From Sphingobacterium sp. UBA4616 (GTDB taxonomy: Bacteria; Bacteroidota; Bacteroidia; Sphingobacteriales; Sphingobacteriaceae), in NCBI GenBank assembly GCA_002386525.1, contig DGIS01000004.1, positions 62,001 to 126,000 of the forward strand: a stretch of DNA of 64,000 bases, written 5' to 3'. The first letter of the stretch is position 1; each line of letters starts with the position of its first letter. The notes beneath the pieces are model-generated. The model saw only the letters and a list, made by a program, of their open reading frames with translations, did no database searches and was not told the origin of the DNA. Shown here piece by piece: positions 1-10,425 of the stretch. The position numbers and the translations under genes were made by a program.

Positions 1-559
1 CTACGCGTACAGCTGACTGGTTTGCATCAAGTGATATATTATTTTCAACCACAGGAATTGGACCATATTGACGGAATAATAAATAATGGTAATACGCTTT
101 TAGAAACAATACCTCTCCAATCCATCGCGAACGATCATCAATTGAGAGATCAGGTACTTTGGATAGATCAGAAACATTTTCCAAAAAGATATTGCAATCT
201 CGGATAGCGGTCCATAAGCCACCTCTCCAAGAGTCTACTAGAGGTTGGTTGACATTTTGCCCGCCGCGCGCGATTCGCCAGTTGTTAGCCGGATAGATTT
301 CACGTTGGGCGACAGGTAGCCAAACTTCGTCGCCAGCAAGAAATCCAATGTTGCTTTGAGCATCCGAATTATTTGGTAACCATGCATAACAAGTGAAGAG
401 AAATTTCTCAGCTTCATTTCGCAAGGAAAAGGCGTTGTCAATTGTCGCCACATTATCCGGAACGACGTCGATATAATCTTTGCAGGCAGAAACACCAAAA
501 GCACTAAACAAGAGGCATGCTAAATAGGTTGCTGTCTTTTTCATATTTTTATTTTTCAT
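1..559 (-). CDS. SusD/RagB-family nutrient-binding lipoprotein, C-terminus beyond window
   Basis: The gene reads leftward and is open to the window edge, so only about 186 N-terminal residues are visible. The start at 559 (or 544, in frame) gives a lipoprotein signal with lipobox VSAC followed by KDYIDVVPDN. The following text (FSLRNEAEKFLFTCYAWLPN, then WRGGLWTAIRDCNIFLENV, GEVLFLKAYYHYLLFRQYG) is the classic SusD TPR-like N-terminal fold. SusD proteins cap the SusC channel and bind glycans at the cell surface. The gene begins 22 nt after the SusC stop at 582, so the two form a usual susCD operon. The family call is secure; the substrate cannot be read. Confidence 0.9.
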   Translation of the reverse strand, partial: MKNKNMKKTATYLACLLFSAFGVSACKDYIDVVPDNVATIDNAFSLRNEAEKFLFTCYAWLPNNSDAQSNIGFLAGDEVWLPVAQREIYPANNWRIARGGQNVNQPLVDSWRGGLWTAIRDCNIFLENVSDLSKVPDLSIDDRSRWIGEVLFLKAYYHYLLFRQYGPIPVVENNISLDANQSAVRV

Positions 560-581
560 TATTTCTCGGTTGTAGTTAACA

Positions 582-3500
582 TTAAAAGCCCAGTTGTAAA
601 CCAATGTTGTAAACGGACTGAATCGGATAGCCTATTCCTTTTCCTCCCATTTCGACATCCCACATCTTAAAGGAGCTTAAGGCAAATAAATTCATTCCGT
701 TGGCATAAACCCGTAGGTTTTTTGCTCTGATACGTTTCATCAAACTTTCTTTAAAAGTATAGCCGACTTCGACTGTTTTCAATCTCAAGAAAGCTCCACT
801 GCGCATCCACCAGGTACTTCTTTGATTATTATTTGCAATAATGTTTTCACTTAGGCGAGGCCAGAAGGCATAAAGATTGCGATTTTCCTCACTCCAATAG
901 CTATCAGCAATGACCTGTAAAAGGCCATTTTGTGAACCACCATTTAAATAGAAAGGAGAGATATTCTCAGAATTTATGAAAAAAGAAGAGCGTGCAGAAC
1001 CTTGAAAGTAAAAGCTGAAGTCTAAGCCTTTTCCACCCACAGTACCACCAAATCCATAGATCATTTCAGGTGTCGTTGGGTAACCTATCGCGACACGGTC
1101 TAGGTCTGTAATCTGTCCATCGCCATTGACGTCACGGTATTTGATATCTCCTCCAAGATAATCCAACCCTGGTTTTCCGAACTGTACCGGAGAATTCAGT
1201 ACTTCTTGATCATCCACAAATAGACGCTCAGCGATGTAACCAAACTCTTGGGATGCTGAAGTTCCTACCGTATAGCGGCTAGCCTCTTTGTAAGCAGGTT
1301 CATCCACAATCAATTTTTTGCTCACGGCGTAAGTCATCGTTCCCCGTCCCTGAATGTACCAGCTGTCACCGAAATTTTTGTTATAATTGAGCGTAAGGTC
1401 TACTCCTTTACTTTCGGCTTTATTCGTATTGGCAACAATAGGAGCACGAAGTCCCATGGTACTTGGTATATAAGATCGCCCAGTGAGAATGTTGCTACGT
1501 ACCTGTTTGTATACATCTACATTTAGCTCAAGGTCTTTGAACAGGCCTAATTCGAGTCCTAAGTTTGTCTGCCGTGATCGTTCCCAAGTGATATCCTGGT
1601 TGGCATAACGACGAATGGCAATAGTTGGTCTGTTGTAGCCCGAAAGTTCACCAAATCCGATGGGAAAAGCGTTCATATCTACATCCGATAAATAGAAAAA
1701 GCGATCTTCCGAACGGCCTATCTGGTCGTTGCCGGCAAAACCATGCGTTGCACGAATTTTCAGTTTTGAAATAACGTCTTTGACAGGTTCAAAAAATGCT
1801 TCGTTGGATATATTGTAACTAAGCCCAAAGGAAGGAAAAAAACCTAAGCGGCGATTTTTGGCAAAGCGTTCCGAACCATTGTAACCAAAGTTGAATTCGG
1901 CAATATAACGATCATCGAAATTGTAAGAAAAGCGACCAGAAAGACCGATGTTACGTGAAGGCAGCGAGAGTTGCAAGTTTCCGGCATTCCCACTCAATGA
2001 ATTCTGAACTAAACCGATAACTGTGGCTCCTACGTTGTGCTTTCCAAAAGCATGATTGTAGCTTGCAATTGCATGCGCATAAAACATCGAGTTGACTTCT
2101 TTTGCAGATTCCGAATAATCGAGGTATTCGGTACCGACCGTACCGATCGATCCCAGTGACCCATCGTTCATAACACGGAGACTTAAATCGCCATAGGCAT
2201 CAGCAGACGCCGTGTAATAGAAAGGGTTATATTTGCGATTTACTTCAAAATAGGCATAACGTTTTAGATAAGTCATCGCTGTAAGGCTCAAACCTGGAAT
2301 CAACGCATTCAGATTTTGATTAATTTGAATCTGTGGCATTATCGTAGAGGTATTAAATTCTTGATAACCACGGACCATTTCCGCATACGGATTCACAAAT
2401 AAACCGCCATTTCTGTTGAGTGCATTACCAAATAAAGGATGATTCATATAAGGCATATACGAAGATGGATAGATCGCGGGGAACATGACAGGATTCGACC
2501 ATATTGCCCGTCTGAACGTAGCTGCTCCGCCGTTGATACGGCTCCCGTTTTCATCTGTACTACCTATAGGTCCATTGTAATCGTCAAATTGCGCGTATAC
2601 CCGTACGATACCAACCGTAGTAGGCGTAAAGTTGATATCAATATTCGAACGGACTGAATAATTTTTTAACTTGATATTATTATTGAAATTGTTGATTCCG
2701 TTCATCTTCAAAATACCATTATCGATATTATAGGTGCCCGACAGATAGTACTTCGCTTTTGCTCCACCGCCACTGATATTTAAGTTGTTGCGTTGGTTTA
2801 ATGTGTAGTCTTTTATGAGTTGGTCAATCCAATTGTTATTTGGATATAGTAGCGGATTGTCTCCGGCTCGTGTGTGATCAATTTTGTTCTGCCAGTAGGG
2901 AAGTCCTTGTCCGCTGGCGGCATCAGCTGGTCTAGTTAGATAAGCCTCGTTGGCCATTTCCATATAGCGGATGTTGTCTGCAAATTTAAAATTGCGTGTA
3001 TTCGTAGAAATGTTACTTTCAGTGCGGAATTCGAATTTTGTAGCACCTTCTTTCCCCAGTTTCGTTGTGATCAGTACAACACCATTTGCCCCGCGGGCAC
3101 CATACATGGCTGCTGCATTAGCATCCCTGAGCACAGAAAAGCTCGCGATATCGTCTGGTTGCAAACGGGCCATGTCGGTAGGTGAGGACTCGATGTTATC
3201 GATAAGAATCAGCGGGTCCTGTTTGCCAGTTCCGAAACTTCCAAGTCCCCGAATAAAGAAATTGGCATTGTCAGATCCAGGCTCACCGCTCCGTTGAAAG
3301 GCAATCATACCAGCAACCCTTCCCGCAAGCATCGTTGTCAGGTTACTTGTTGGTCCTTTTAATTCCTTGGGATTAATTGTGGTTACCGAGCCGACGACAG
3401 ACGCTCTTTTTTCACGTTGTCCAAAACCCGTAACAACAACATCATCAATAACATTTTCGTTTAGTTTGATTTGAGCATCTAAGGTGATGGTGTTGTTGGC

Positions 3501-3791
3501 ATCTATTTTTTTTCCGATCAAGGAAATTTCCTGGCGGGCATAGCCGACACTACTAAATACTAATGTTGCCGTTTTGCTGGTATTTAATACATATCGACCA
3601 TTTCCGTCCGTAGATACGCGAAGAGTGCCTCCCAAAACACTCACCGTGACGCCTGATAAAGCTGTACCGTCATTTTCTGAGGAGACCTTTCCTTGTACCC
3701 GAACTTGTTGAGCAATGGCTGCAAAACAAGTTGCCGTCATTAGAAACATAAAAATTCCTAGACGAGATTTAATCTTCTTCCATCTTTTCAT
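582..3791 (-). CDS. SusC/RagA-type TonB-dependent outer-membrane transporter
   Basis: This 1069-aa protein is a TonB-linked glycan importer of the outer membrane. A signal peptide (about 1-28, ending AIAQQ) is followed by a carboxypeptidase-regulatory-like domain (about 31-115, VQGKVSSENDGTALSGVTV), the TonB-box/plug region (DDVVVTGFGQREKRASVVGS) and the SusC signature region (LRDANAAAMYGARGANGVVL). The rest is a beta-barrel ending in an aromatic C-terminus (IGLQLGF). Its length is normal for SusC. It starts the minus-strand unit whose second gene is the SusD at the left edge. The 445-bp region upstream is shared with the divergent plus-strand operon; no perfect TAnnTTTG box was found facing this gene. 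Confidence 0.95.
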   Translation of the reverse strand: MKRWKKIKSRLGIFMFLMTATCFAAIAQQVRVQGKVSSENDGTALSGVTVSVLGGTLRVSTDGNGRYVLNTSKTATLVFSSVGYARQEISLIGKKIDANNTITLDAQIKLNENVIDDVVVTGFGQREKRASVVGSVTTINPKELKGPTSNLTTMLAGRVAGMIAFQRSGEPGSDNANFFIRGLGSFGTGKQDPLILIDNIESSPTDMARLQPDDIASFSVLRDANAAAMYGARGANGVVLITTKLGKEGATKFEFRTESNISTNTRNFKFADNIRYMEMANEAYLTRPADAASGQGLPYWQNKIDHTRAGDNPLLYPNNNWIDQLIKDYTLNQRNNLNISGGGAKAKYYLSGTYNIDNGILKMNGINNFNNNIKLKNYSVRSNIDINFTPTTVGIVRVYAQFDDYNGPIGSTDENGSRINGGAATFRRAIWSNPVMFPAIYPSSYMPYMNHPLFGNALNRNGGLFVNPYAEMVRGYQEFNTSTIMPQIQINQNLNALIPGLSLTAMTYLKRYAYFEVNRKYNPFYYTASADAYGDLSLRVMNDGSLGSIGTVGTEYLDYSESAKEVNSMFYAHAIASYNHAFGKHNVGATVIGLVQNSLSGNAGNLQLSLPSRNIGLSGRFSYNFDDRYIAEFNFGYNGSERFAKNRRLGFFPSFGLSYNISNEAFFEPVKDVISKLKIRATHGFAGNDQIGRSEDRFFYLSDVDMNAFPIGFGELSGYNRPTIAIRRYANQDITWERSRQTNLGLELGLFKDLELNVDVYKQVRSNILTGRSYIPSTMGLRAPIVANTNKAESKGVDLTLNYNKNFGDSWYIQGRGTMTYAVSKKLIVDEPAYKEASRYTVGTSASQEFGYIAERLFVDDQEVLNSPVQFGKPGLDYLGGDIKYRDVNGDGQITDLDRVAIGYPTTPEMIYGFGGTVGGKGLDFSFYFQGSARSSFFINSENISPFYLNGGSQNGLLQVIADSYWSEENRNLYAFWPRLSENIIANNNQRSTWWMRSGAFLRLKTVEVGYTFKESLMKRIRAKNLRVYANGMNLFALSSFKMWDVEMGGKGIGYPIQSVYNIGLQLGF

Positions 3792-4039
3792 TAATAAGAA
3801 TTTTGGTTATAAATTGAGTTATGTTAATACAATTATCGTCACAACAAACTGTATAATTCGAGGGGATTTACAGCAAAAGAAGGGGGTGAAATCGTCTTTT
3901 TTAGCATGTTTTCTGCCGAAGCTTAGCGCTATGAGGTTCAGCAAGTTTTCTAAAGTATTCAGCATACAAGAATATGGGAGACTAAGGACCTTTACATTAA
4001 TTTCATCGACCGCTGTTTCAAATGAGACGATTAGAGCAA

Positions 4040-4108
4040 TTTTGTACAAAAATGAACCATTTCTGAACGATTCAGTACCCTAGTGGAAATCCACTATAGC
4101 TATTTTTG
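4040..4108 (+). promoter_or_regulatory. Putative HTCS operator plus promoter of the 4238 operon
   Basis: A 44-bp element (4040-4083), beginning TTTTGTACAAAA and ending CCCTAG, matches 32 of 44 positions of a second copy at 16765-16808. A -7 box TATTTTTG (4101-4108) follows after 17 nt; in the other copy the gap is 16 nt. No -33 TTG is evident, as expected for an activator-dependent promoter. A 7-bp inverted repeat (TAGTGGA-AA-TCCACTA, 4081-4096) lies between the element and the -7 box in this copy only. The rest of the 3792-4237 intergenic region shows nothing further that I can name. Confidence 0.6.
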
Positions 4109-4237
4109 TACCGTACCTCAATAAATCATTTTATTATTAAACCAGCCCAATAAGTTATAAACTGTAGTAGTGGGCAGCATAAATGGGGAATACAGCAACC
4201 AATAACCAATACACATAATAATATATTCTGATACGAA

Positions 4238-5815
4238 ATGATAAACAGAAAAATAATCTCTCATGGTATAATAAGTATTTTGTTACTCTTATTTTGTACA
4301 TCCACGTTGTCTGGCTTTTCTCAAAAAAATAAAAGTGAGAGCGATTCAAACAGCTCAGCGTATATCCTATTGAAGCCAAAGTACGATGGCCAATCAGTCT
4401 TGCGCAATCCTTTAAATGGCTGGGTAATGTATGCGCCGCGGAATGCAGATGATACGTATTGGGATATCGAATATTTTGTGCCAGCATTGGGTAAAAAAGT
4501 AAAAGTCATTGATTACGCCTCGGCATGTTATGTACGTACAAGTTGGTCATCGCTGAATCCCAGTGACGGTGTTTATGCTTGGGATAACCCGAGTTCTAAA
4601 ATAGGAAAGCTTCTGAAAGGAGCGCAAAAGAGAGGGCTGCCCATCGCGCTTCGCATTGTGGTTGATGGTCGCGATCAAGGTCAAAATACACCCAAATTTG
4701 TTTTTGATCAAGGCGCTAAATATTATCTGGAAAATGAAAACCATCCAGATAGGCAAACTCCCTATCCGCAGGATGCGGTATTCAGAAAGTACTATAGCAA
4801 ATTTATAACCGCGTTAGCTCAAGAATTTAATGACCCTGAAAAAACTTCATTTATTGACGCTTATGGCTTGGGAAAATGGGGCGAGGCACATTATGTAGTT
4901 TATGAAGATCCGAAAACAGCAACTCCCGAAAGTACTGAAAAAATAAAGGAAGAGACCTTGGATTGGGTAACCAACTTATATGCTAAAGCCTTCACCGAAG
5001 TACCTTTAGTTATTAACTATCACCGTTTGGTAGGGCATCCCGAAAGTTGGGGAGCTGTAAATCCAAACAGCGAACGCTTATTGGATAAAGCTATTGATAA
5101 AGGTTATAGTTTGCGCCAAGATGCTTTTGGTATGACAGGCTATTATCAGGACTGGGAAAAGAATTTTGCCAAGAAATGGAATTTCAAACGCCCCATCATT
5201 ATGGAGGGCGGCTGGATTATTGCTCCGGGCAAGCATCGTTATTGGACAGATCCCAGTGGAAAATATAGAGAAGGACACGACGAGGATGTAAGGAAGGGCG
5301 AGTTTGATTTGTCGGCCGAAGCTCATGTGAACATGATGGATTTCAGAGCGGGCGGGGAAACTGAGTCTTGGTTTAAGTCCTTTGATCTGGTTCAACGGTT
5401 TACTACAGAGGGGGGATATCGTGTCTATCCGGACCAGATCAAATTACCTCAAGATATCCGTTCCGGTGCTGCAGCCTTAATTTCCCATCGTTGGCAAAAT
5501 ATGGGCTGGGGTTATCTACCAAATAATATTCCACAGTGGAACTACAAATATAAAGTAGCTTTTGCGTTGTTAGATGCTAGCGGGAATGTGAAGAAGATTT
5601 TTATTGATCATCAGAGCGAACCGTCTGTATGGTTGAAAGGTGCTGGTGTGAATTACAACCTAAAAGCAAAAATAGATCTACCTGCGGGAATTTACACCTG
5701 GGCTGTCGCCATTGTGGATACGACAAAAAATAGTAAACCAGCAATTCAACTCGCACTCAATGAAGAATTAACTCCGCAGGGCTGGACCAAACTGTCGGTT
5801 ATACGGGTAAAATAG
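4238..5815 (+). CDS. Secreted DUF4832/DUF4874-type putative glycoside hydrolase
   Basis: This 525-aa exported protein (hydrophobic signal about 8-28) is recognised by pattern as the DUF4874/DUF4832 type found in polysaccharide utilisation loci; no biochemical activity is known to me. The core reads like a TIM barrel. RTSWSSLNPSDGVYAWD resembles the first strands of clan GH-A enzymes. Two glutamates sit where GH-A acid/base and nucleophile would be: E216 in GKWGEAH and E323 in IIMEGGW. That catalytic reading is inference. A beta-sandwich-like tail follows (about 400-525). A close paralogue lies at 23126. It is the first gene of the plus-strand degradation operon, 33 nt before a GH2 gene. Confidence 0.8.
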   Translation: MINRKIISHGIISILLLLFCTSTLSGFSQKNKSESDSNSSAYILLKPKYDGQSVLRNPLNGWVMYAPRNADDTYWDIEYFVPALGKKVKVIDYASACYVRTSWSSLNPSDGVYAWDNPSSKIGKLLKGAQKRGLPIALRIVVDGRDQGQNTPKFVFDQGAKYYLENENHPDRQTPYPQDAVFRKYYSKFITALAQEFNDPEKTSFIDAYGLGKWGEAHYVVYEDPKTATPESTEKIKEETLDWVTNLYAKAFTEVPLVINYHRLVGHPESWGAVNPNSERLLDKAIDKGYSLRQDAFGMTGYYQDWEKNFAKKWNFKRPIIMEGGWIIAPGKHRYWTDPSGKYREGHDEDVRKGEFDLSAEAHVNMMDFRAGGETESWFKSFDLVQRFTTEGGYRVYPDQIKLPQDIRSGAAALISHRWQNMGWGYLPNNIPQWNYKYKVAFALLDASGNVKKIFIDHQSEPSVWLKGAGVNYNLKAKIDLPAGIYTWAVAIVDTTKNSKPAIQLALNEELTPQGWTKLSVIRVK

Positions 5816-5848
5816 AAAATGAAGATTCTATAAAAAATAACATCTATT

Positions 5849-7639
5849 ATGGTAAAGCTGATCAATCTATCTTTGGTATTATCTCTATTTTTTAATCTGT
5901 TCGCATTTCATCTTGTTGCTCAGCAAAATATGATTAATGTGAATGGTAGGCGTGCACAGTTATTAAATGGTAAGTGGGATGCCATTGTCGACTTGTATGA
6001 CCAGGGTAGAAAAAACAAAATCTATCTCAATAAAAAGCCGGAAAATAAGACTGATTTCTACGAATATGCCTTCGAAAATGGTATTCGTTTAAACGTGCCT
6101 TCGGATTGGAACAGCCAGATGCCCGAACTTAAATACTATGAGGGTACCATTTGGTATGGCCGTAAGTTCGATGCAGCGAAAGCAAGCGGAGATAGGCTGT
6201 TTTTATATTTTGCTGCTGTAAGTTACCGTTGTCGCATTTATCTCAATGGCAAAGAGATCGGACAACATGAAGGAGGCTTCACTCCGTTTCAGGTTGAAAT
6301 AACAGATGCTGTTAAAGAAAATGATAATTTTTTGGTCGTTGAGGTCAATAATACCCGTCGAATAGATGCCATTCCAGCAATGGCGTTTGATTGGTGGAAC
6401 TACGGCGGCATTACCCGTGATGTTTTTTTAGTTAGTACACCGAAAGTTTTTATTGACGATTATTTTATCCAGTTGGACAAAAACAAAGGCAATAAAATCA
6501 ATGCTCAGGTAAAACTTTCAGAAAAGTTGGCCAATTCTTCCGTAACCGTAGAAATACCAGAATTAGGATTGAAACAAACACTTGAGACGAATGCTTTGGG
6601 AGAAGTAAAAACGTCTTTTACATCAACAGAAATCAAGCGTTGGTCGCCAACTGCACCAAAATTATATCATGTCAAGATATCTACCCAAACTGACGAAATA
6701 GAAGAGGAGATCGGCTTTCGCAATATTTGGGTGAAGGGGGAAGATATCTTGCTGAATGGCCAGCCTATTTTTCTGAAGTCGATTTCATTTCATGAGGAAA
6801 TACCTCAACGTGAGGGCCGTGCTTTTTCGCAGTCAGATGCGTTGATGTTACTTTCTGAAGCTAAGGCTTTGGGCTGTAACATGATTCGCTTGGCACATTA
6901 TCCACAGAATGAATATATCGTGCGAATGGCAGAAAAAATGGGTTTCATGTTATGGGAGGAAATTCCCATCTGGCAGGGGATCGATTTTGAAAATGAATCG
7001 ACCAAGAAAAAAGCGGTTAAAATGATGCGTGAAATGATCGCGCGTGATAAAAACCGTTGCGCACTTACTTTTTGGGGGGTAGCTAACGAAACCCAACCTT
7101 CCGAACAAAGAAATGCTTTCATCAGGCACTTGATTGCAACATGCCGAGCTATGGACACAACGCGACTTATTACGGCTGCTTTTGACCTGGTCCGTTTTAA
7201 TAAAGAAAAAGAAATCTTTGTCATGGACGACCCTTTCATTAAAGAGCTGGATGTGGTAGCGGTTAATAAATATTTAGGCTGGTACCACAATTGGCCGGTT
7301 TCCCCTGATAAAGCTGTATGGGATGTGGCAAAAGGGCAGCCTTTGATTATCTCTGAATTCGGCGGAGAGGCCCTCTATGGAAAAACGGGCGAAAAGGATG
7401 TTGCTAGTTCATGGAGTGAAGATTACCAAGCAACTTTATACAAAGACAACTTGCAAATGTTTAAGCATATCCCAAACCTACGCGGAATTTCACCTTGGGT
7501 GTTATTTGATTTCCGTTCGCCTTTCCGTTTTCATCCGACTAACCAAGGGGGATGGAATCGAAAAGGGTTAGTATCGGACCAAGGTTATCGAAAGAAAGCA
7601 TGGTATCTTATAAAGGAATATTATGAGAATAATTTATAG
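5849..7639 (+). CDS. Glycoside hydrolase family 2 (beta-galactosidase/beta-glucuronidase type)
   Basis: This 596-aa secreted enzyme has a signal peptide ending about residue 25 (FHLVAQQ). The GH2 order is clear: N-terminal jelly roll (YLNGKEIGQHEGGFTPFQVE), immunoglobulin-like domain (about 200-290) and TIM barrel (HYPQNEYIVRMAEKMGFMLW). The acid/base glutamate is E414 in WGVANET and the nucleophile E503 in IISEFGGEALYG. It is short for GH2 because the C-terminal domains of LacZ are absent, which is the usual form for beta-glucuronidase-like members. It lies between the DUF4832 gene and a second GH2, so it probably trims an oligosaccharide in the periplasm. Family is firm; the sugar released is not determined. 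Confidence 0.92.
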   Translation: MVKLINLSLVLSLFFNLFAFHLVAQQNMINVNGRRAQLLNGKWDAIVDLYDQGRKNKIYLNKKPENKTDFYEYAFENGIRLNVPSDWNSQMPELKYYEGTIWYGRKFDAAKASGDRLFLYFAAVSYRCRIYLNGKEIGQHEGGFTPFQVEITDAVKENDNFLVVEVNNTRRIDAIPAMAFDWWNYGGITRDVFLVSTPKVFIDDYFIQLDKNKGNKINAQVKLSEKLANSSVTVEIPELGLKQTLETNALGEVKTSFTSTEIKRWSPTAPKLYHVKISTQTDEIEEEIGFRNIWVKGEDILLNGQPIFLKSISFHEEIPQREGRAFSQSDALMLLSEAKALGCNMIRLAHYPQNEYIVRMAEKMGFMLWEEIPIWQGIDFENESTKKKAVKMMREMIARDKNRCALTFWGVANETQPSEQRNAFIRHLIATCRAMDTTRLITAAFDLVRFNKEKEIFVMDDPFIKELDVVAVNKYLGWYHNWPVSPDKAVWDVAKGQPLIISEFGGEALYGKTGEKDVASSWSEDYQATLYKDNLQMFKHIPNLRGISPWVLFDFRSPFRFHPTNQGGWNRKGLVSDQGYRKKAWYLIKEYYENNL

Positions 7640-7675
7640 AAATGAATGAAAGTAGAGAAAAGAGTAAAACACAAA

Positions 7676-10411
7676 ATGAACACATACAAAACAGGTATAT
7701 TCAAATACGTTAAACTAATATGTTTACTGTGGCTTTTAGTGCATACAGCGTTATTGAAAGCGCAAGATGTCGTGGATTTATCCGGTACTTGGGGTTTCCA
7801 GACTGATGTGATGGATTTTCGTAGGGGTTCGCTGTCGCCTCGGTATAATCACGTATTACAAGGGACGATTAAACTACCGGGTATTACAGATGATTATCAT
7901 ATAGGGTATCAAACTCCCTATAAATATATTGACCGTCTGACCCGAAAATATGAATACATGGGTCCGGCATGGTACCAACGTGATATCGAAATCCCTGCTG
8001 ACTGGAAAGGGAAAAAAATATTTCTCTATTTTGAACGTACCCATTGGTTGAGTTCGATTTTTGTAGACACCAAAGAAGTAAGCAGCATCGATTATGTCAG
8101 CGTGCCGCACAACCACGATTTGAGTGCATTTTTAAAACCGGGAAAGAAGCATCGCATTACCATTTGTATCGATAATCGATTTCAGTACAATACGCACAAA
8201 TGGAATCATGCGCATACAGAATTTACGCAAATTAACTGGAATGGCATCTTGGGTGATATGAAACTGATGGCCGTAGATCCGGTCTACGTCGACGATTTTC
8301 AGGTATATCCCAACATAGCCGATCAGGCTATAAAAGTAAAGTTAAAGGTAAATAATACGACTAAAAAGCAGATAAACGGCCAGGTATCCTTTGCTATCGC
8401 CGGAACAAACTACAGTCTCAAGCATCAGGTTGCCTTCGTAAGTACTGATTCTGTAAATTTTGTAGAGGCCAATATTCCCTTAGGAAAACGCATTAAACTG
8501 TGGGACGAGTTTAACCCAAATCTTTATCGGATTAACTGCCAGTTGAATACTTCCGATGGTAAAAATAGCTATAAGTATGAGAAATCGACCACCTTTGGTA
8601 TGCGCGAAGTAAAGCAGGGAAAAAATCATATACTGCTCAATAATCATCCGATACATTTACGAGGTAATGTAGAAAATGCGGTTTTTCCAAAAACAGGACA
8701 TGCTCCGCTTGATGATGGCTCTTGGGAAAGAATTATGATGCTGATGAAGAACTACGGCATGAACCATTTACGTTTCCATTCTTGGTGCCCTCCGGCTGCT
8801 GCCTTTCGCATGGCAGACAAACACGGAATATATTTTGAGGTGGAAATGCCTATGTGGGGCAAAGATGCCGAACCCGACGAAGCAAGATATAACTTTTTCC
8901 GCCGGGAAATTAAAGCTATTTTAAAAGAATATGGCAATCACCCGTCTTTTGTTCTTTACTGCAATGGCAATGAAATTACAGGCAATTTCGACTTTATTGA
9001 GGAATTGACTGCGGAAGGTAGAAAAGCTGATCCGCGCCATTTGTATAGTGGTTCTACGGCGCGAACACGGGTTAAGTCAGATCAATATTACGTATCGCAA
9101 CAAACCAACAAAGGTGCGGTGAAGGTTTATGAGGGGCTACCCGGCACCGACTGGGATAAGAACATGGAATCTGATGTAGATGTGCCTGTTATCTCGCACG
9201 AGTCGGGACAACGTTGTATCTACCCAAATTTTGATGAGATAAAGAAATATGCAAACAGTCCCGTGGAGGCCCGAAATTTTGAGGTTTTTCGAGACCTATT
9301 ACAAAAGAATGGCATGTTGGATCAGGCAAAAGATTTCTTTAGGGCATCTGGTGCGCTGACGGTACTGGAATACAAAGCCGTCATCGAAGCCTTATTGCGC
9401 TCGGGTAAATCCGCTGGTTTCCAGCTCTTGTCGATGAACGATTTTCCAGGGCAAGGCTACGCTCCAGTCGGTATTTTTGATCCCTTCTGGGACTCAAAGG
9501 GACTGGTTACTGCCGATAAATTCCGCGAGTTTTGCGCGCCCACTGTCGCATTACTGCGGTACGAAAAAAGCAGTTTCTTCAATACGGAAACATTTAAAGG
9601 TAAAGCGGAAGTGTATAACTTTAGCAATTCCGTACTCGAAAATGCCACAATTAAATGGTGGTTGACGGATACCGCAGGCAGTGTATTGCAAAAGGGTACG
9701 CTTAAAAAGCAAACCATTGCCAACGAAAATGTATCGCCGGTGGGTGAATTTGAGGTTCCCCTAAAAAATATCCGCAGCCAAAAGGTTACGGTTCATCTTG
9801 CAGTTAATGATTCTATTAAAAATAGCTGGGACATTTGGGTATATCCCAAACATCAAAATCTGATGCAGTCTACAGATAAGGTTTTGTACACCGATGTCTA
9901 TGACGATGTTGCAAAAAGTCAGCTGGCTCAGGGAAAAACGGTGGTTCTCTATGCTTCGCCAGACAAAATAAAAGGTCGAAAATCACTATTTCATAATCAT
10001 TTTTGGAACCCTATTATGTTTGCTTGGGCACCAATGACGATCGGCAATCTGGTTCATCATCAACAGGCCATGTTTAAAGATTTCCTTACTTCATACCATA
10101 CTGATTGGCAATGGTGGGATATCCTCAATCATGCAAAAGTAATCGAAATGCAAGATGCCCCACAACAACTTCGTCCGTTTATACAGGTCATTGACAGCTA
10201 TGATAACAACCAAAAATTAGGTATAGGTTTCGAAGCTCAACTGAACGGTGGAAAACTTCTGGTAATGGCATTAGATACAAAGACCGATATGGATAACCGC
10301 CCGGCCACCCAACAATTGTTGTACAGTATGGATAACTATGTAAAAAGTGAGAAATTCTCGCCACAAGTTGCCGTGGATGAGACTTTTATTCAATCATTTT
10401 TAATAAAGTAA
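7676..10411 (+). CDS. Large GH2-type glycoside hydrolase
   Basis: I place the start at 7676 rather than 7646 because it gives a normal signal peptide (MNTYKTGIFKYVKLI... ending LKAQ); the protein is then 911 aa. The N-terminal sugar-binding jelly roll (WYQRDIEIPADWKGKKIFLY) and the barrel start (HLRGNVENAVFPKTGHAPLD, then MNHLRFHSWCPPAAAFRMAD) mark a GH2 enzyme. E433 in CNGNEITG fits the acid/base and E509 in VISHESGQRC the nucleophile. The C-terminal third (from about 640) is beta-rich and may bind sugar. It follows the first GH2 by 6 nt (from the upstream possible start) to 36 nt, in one operon. Specificity cannot be read; a role in the same substrate as its neighbours is inferred. Confidence 0.85.
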   Translation: MNTYKTGIFKYVKLICLLWLLVHTALLKAQDVVDLSGTWGFQTDVMDFRRGSLSPRYNHVLQGTIKLPGITDDYHIGYQTPYKYIDRLTRKYEYMGPAWYQRDIEIPADWKGKKIFLYFERTHWLSSIFVDTKEVSSIDYVSVPHNHDLSAFLKPGKKHRITICIDNRFQYNTHKWNHAHTEFTQINWNGILGDMKLMAVDPVYVDDFQVYPNIADQAIKVKLKVNNTTKKQINGQVSFAIAGTNYSLKHQVAFVSTDSVNFVEANIPLGKRIKLWDEFNPNLYRINCQLNTSDGKNSYKYEKSTTFGMREVKQGKNHILLNNHPIHLRGNVENAVFPKTGHAPLDDGSWERIMMLMKNYGMNHLRFHSWCPPAAAFRMADKHGIYFEVEMPMWGKDAEPDEARYNFFRREIKAILKEYGNHPSFVLYCNGNEITGNFDFIEELTAEGRKADPRHLYSGSTARTRVKSDQYYVSQQTNKGAVKVYEGLPGTDWDKNMESDVDVPVISHESGQRCIYPNFDEIKKYANSPVEARNFEVFRDLLQKNGMLDQAKDFFRASGALTVLEYKAVIEALLRSGKSAGFQLLSMNDFPGQGYAPVGIFDPFWDSKGLVTADKFREFCAPTVALLRYEKSSFFNTETFKGKAEVYNFSNSVLENATIKWWLTDTAGSVLQKGTLKKQTIANENVSPVGEFEVPLKNIRSQKVTVHLAVNDSIKNSWDIWVYPKHQNLMQSTDKVLYTDVYDDVAKSQLAQGKTVVLYASPDKIKGRKSLFHNHFWNPIMFAWAPMTIGNLVHHQQAMFKDFLTSYHTDWQWWDILNHAKVIEMQDAPQQLRPFIQVIDSYDNNQKLGIGFEAQLNGGKLLVMALDTKTDMDNRPATQQLLYSMDNYVKSEKFSPQVAVDETFIQSFLIK

Positions 10412-10425
10412 AGAAGAGTTAAACG

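Noticed and set aside
238..504. 88-codon minus-strand frame at the left edge
   Set aside because: Another frame of the same strand gives a clear SusD lipoprotein start running off the window.
3715..4083. 122-codon plus-strand frame over the susC start
   Set aside because: It is antisense to the SusC signal peptide and then runs through the intergenic regulatory region; no credible protein.
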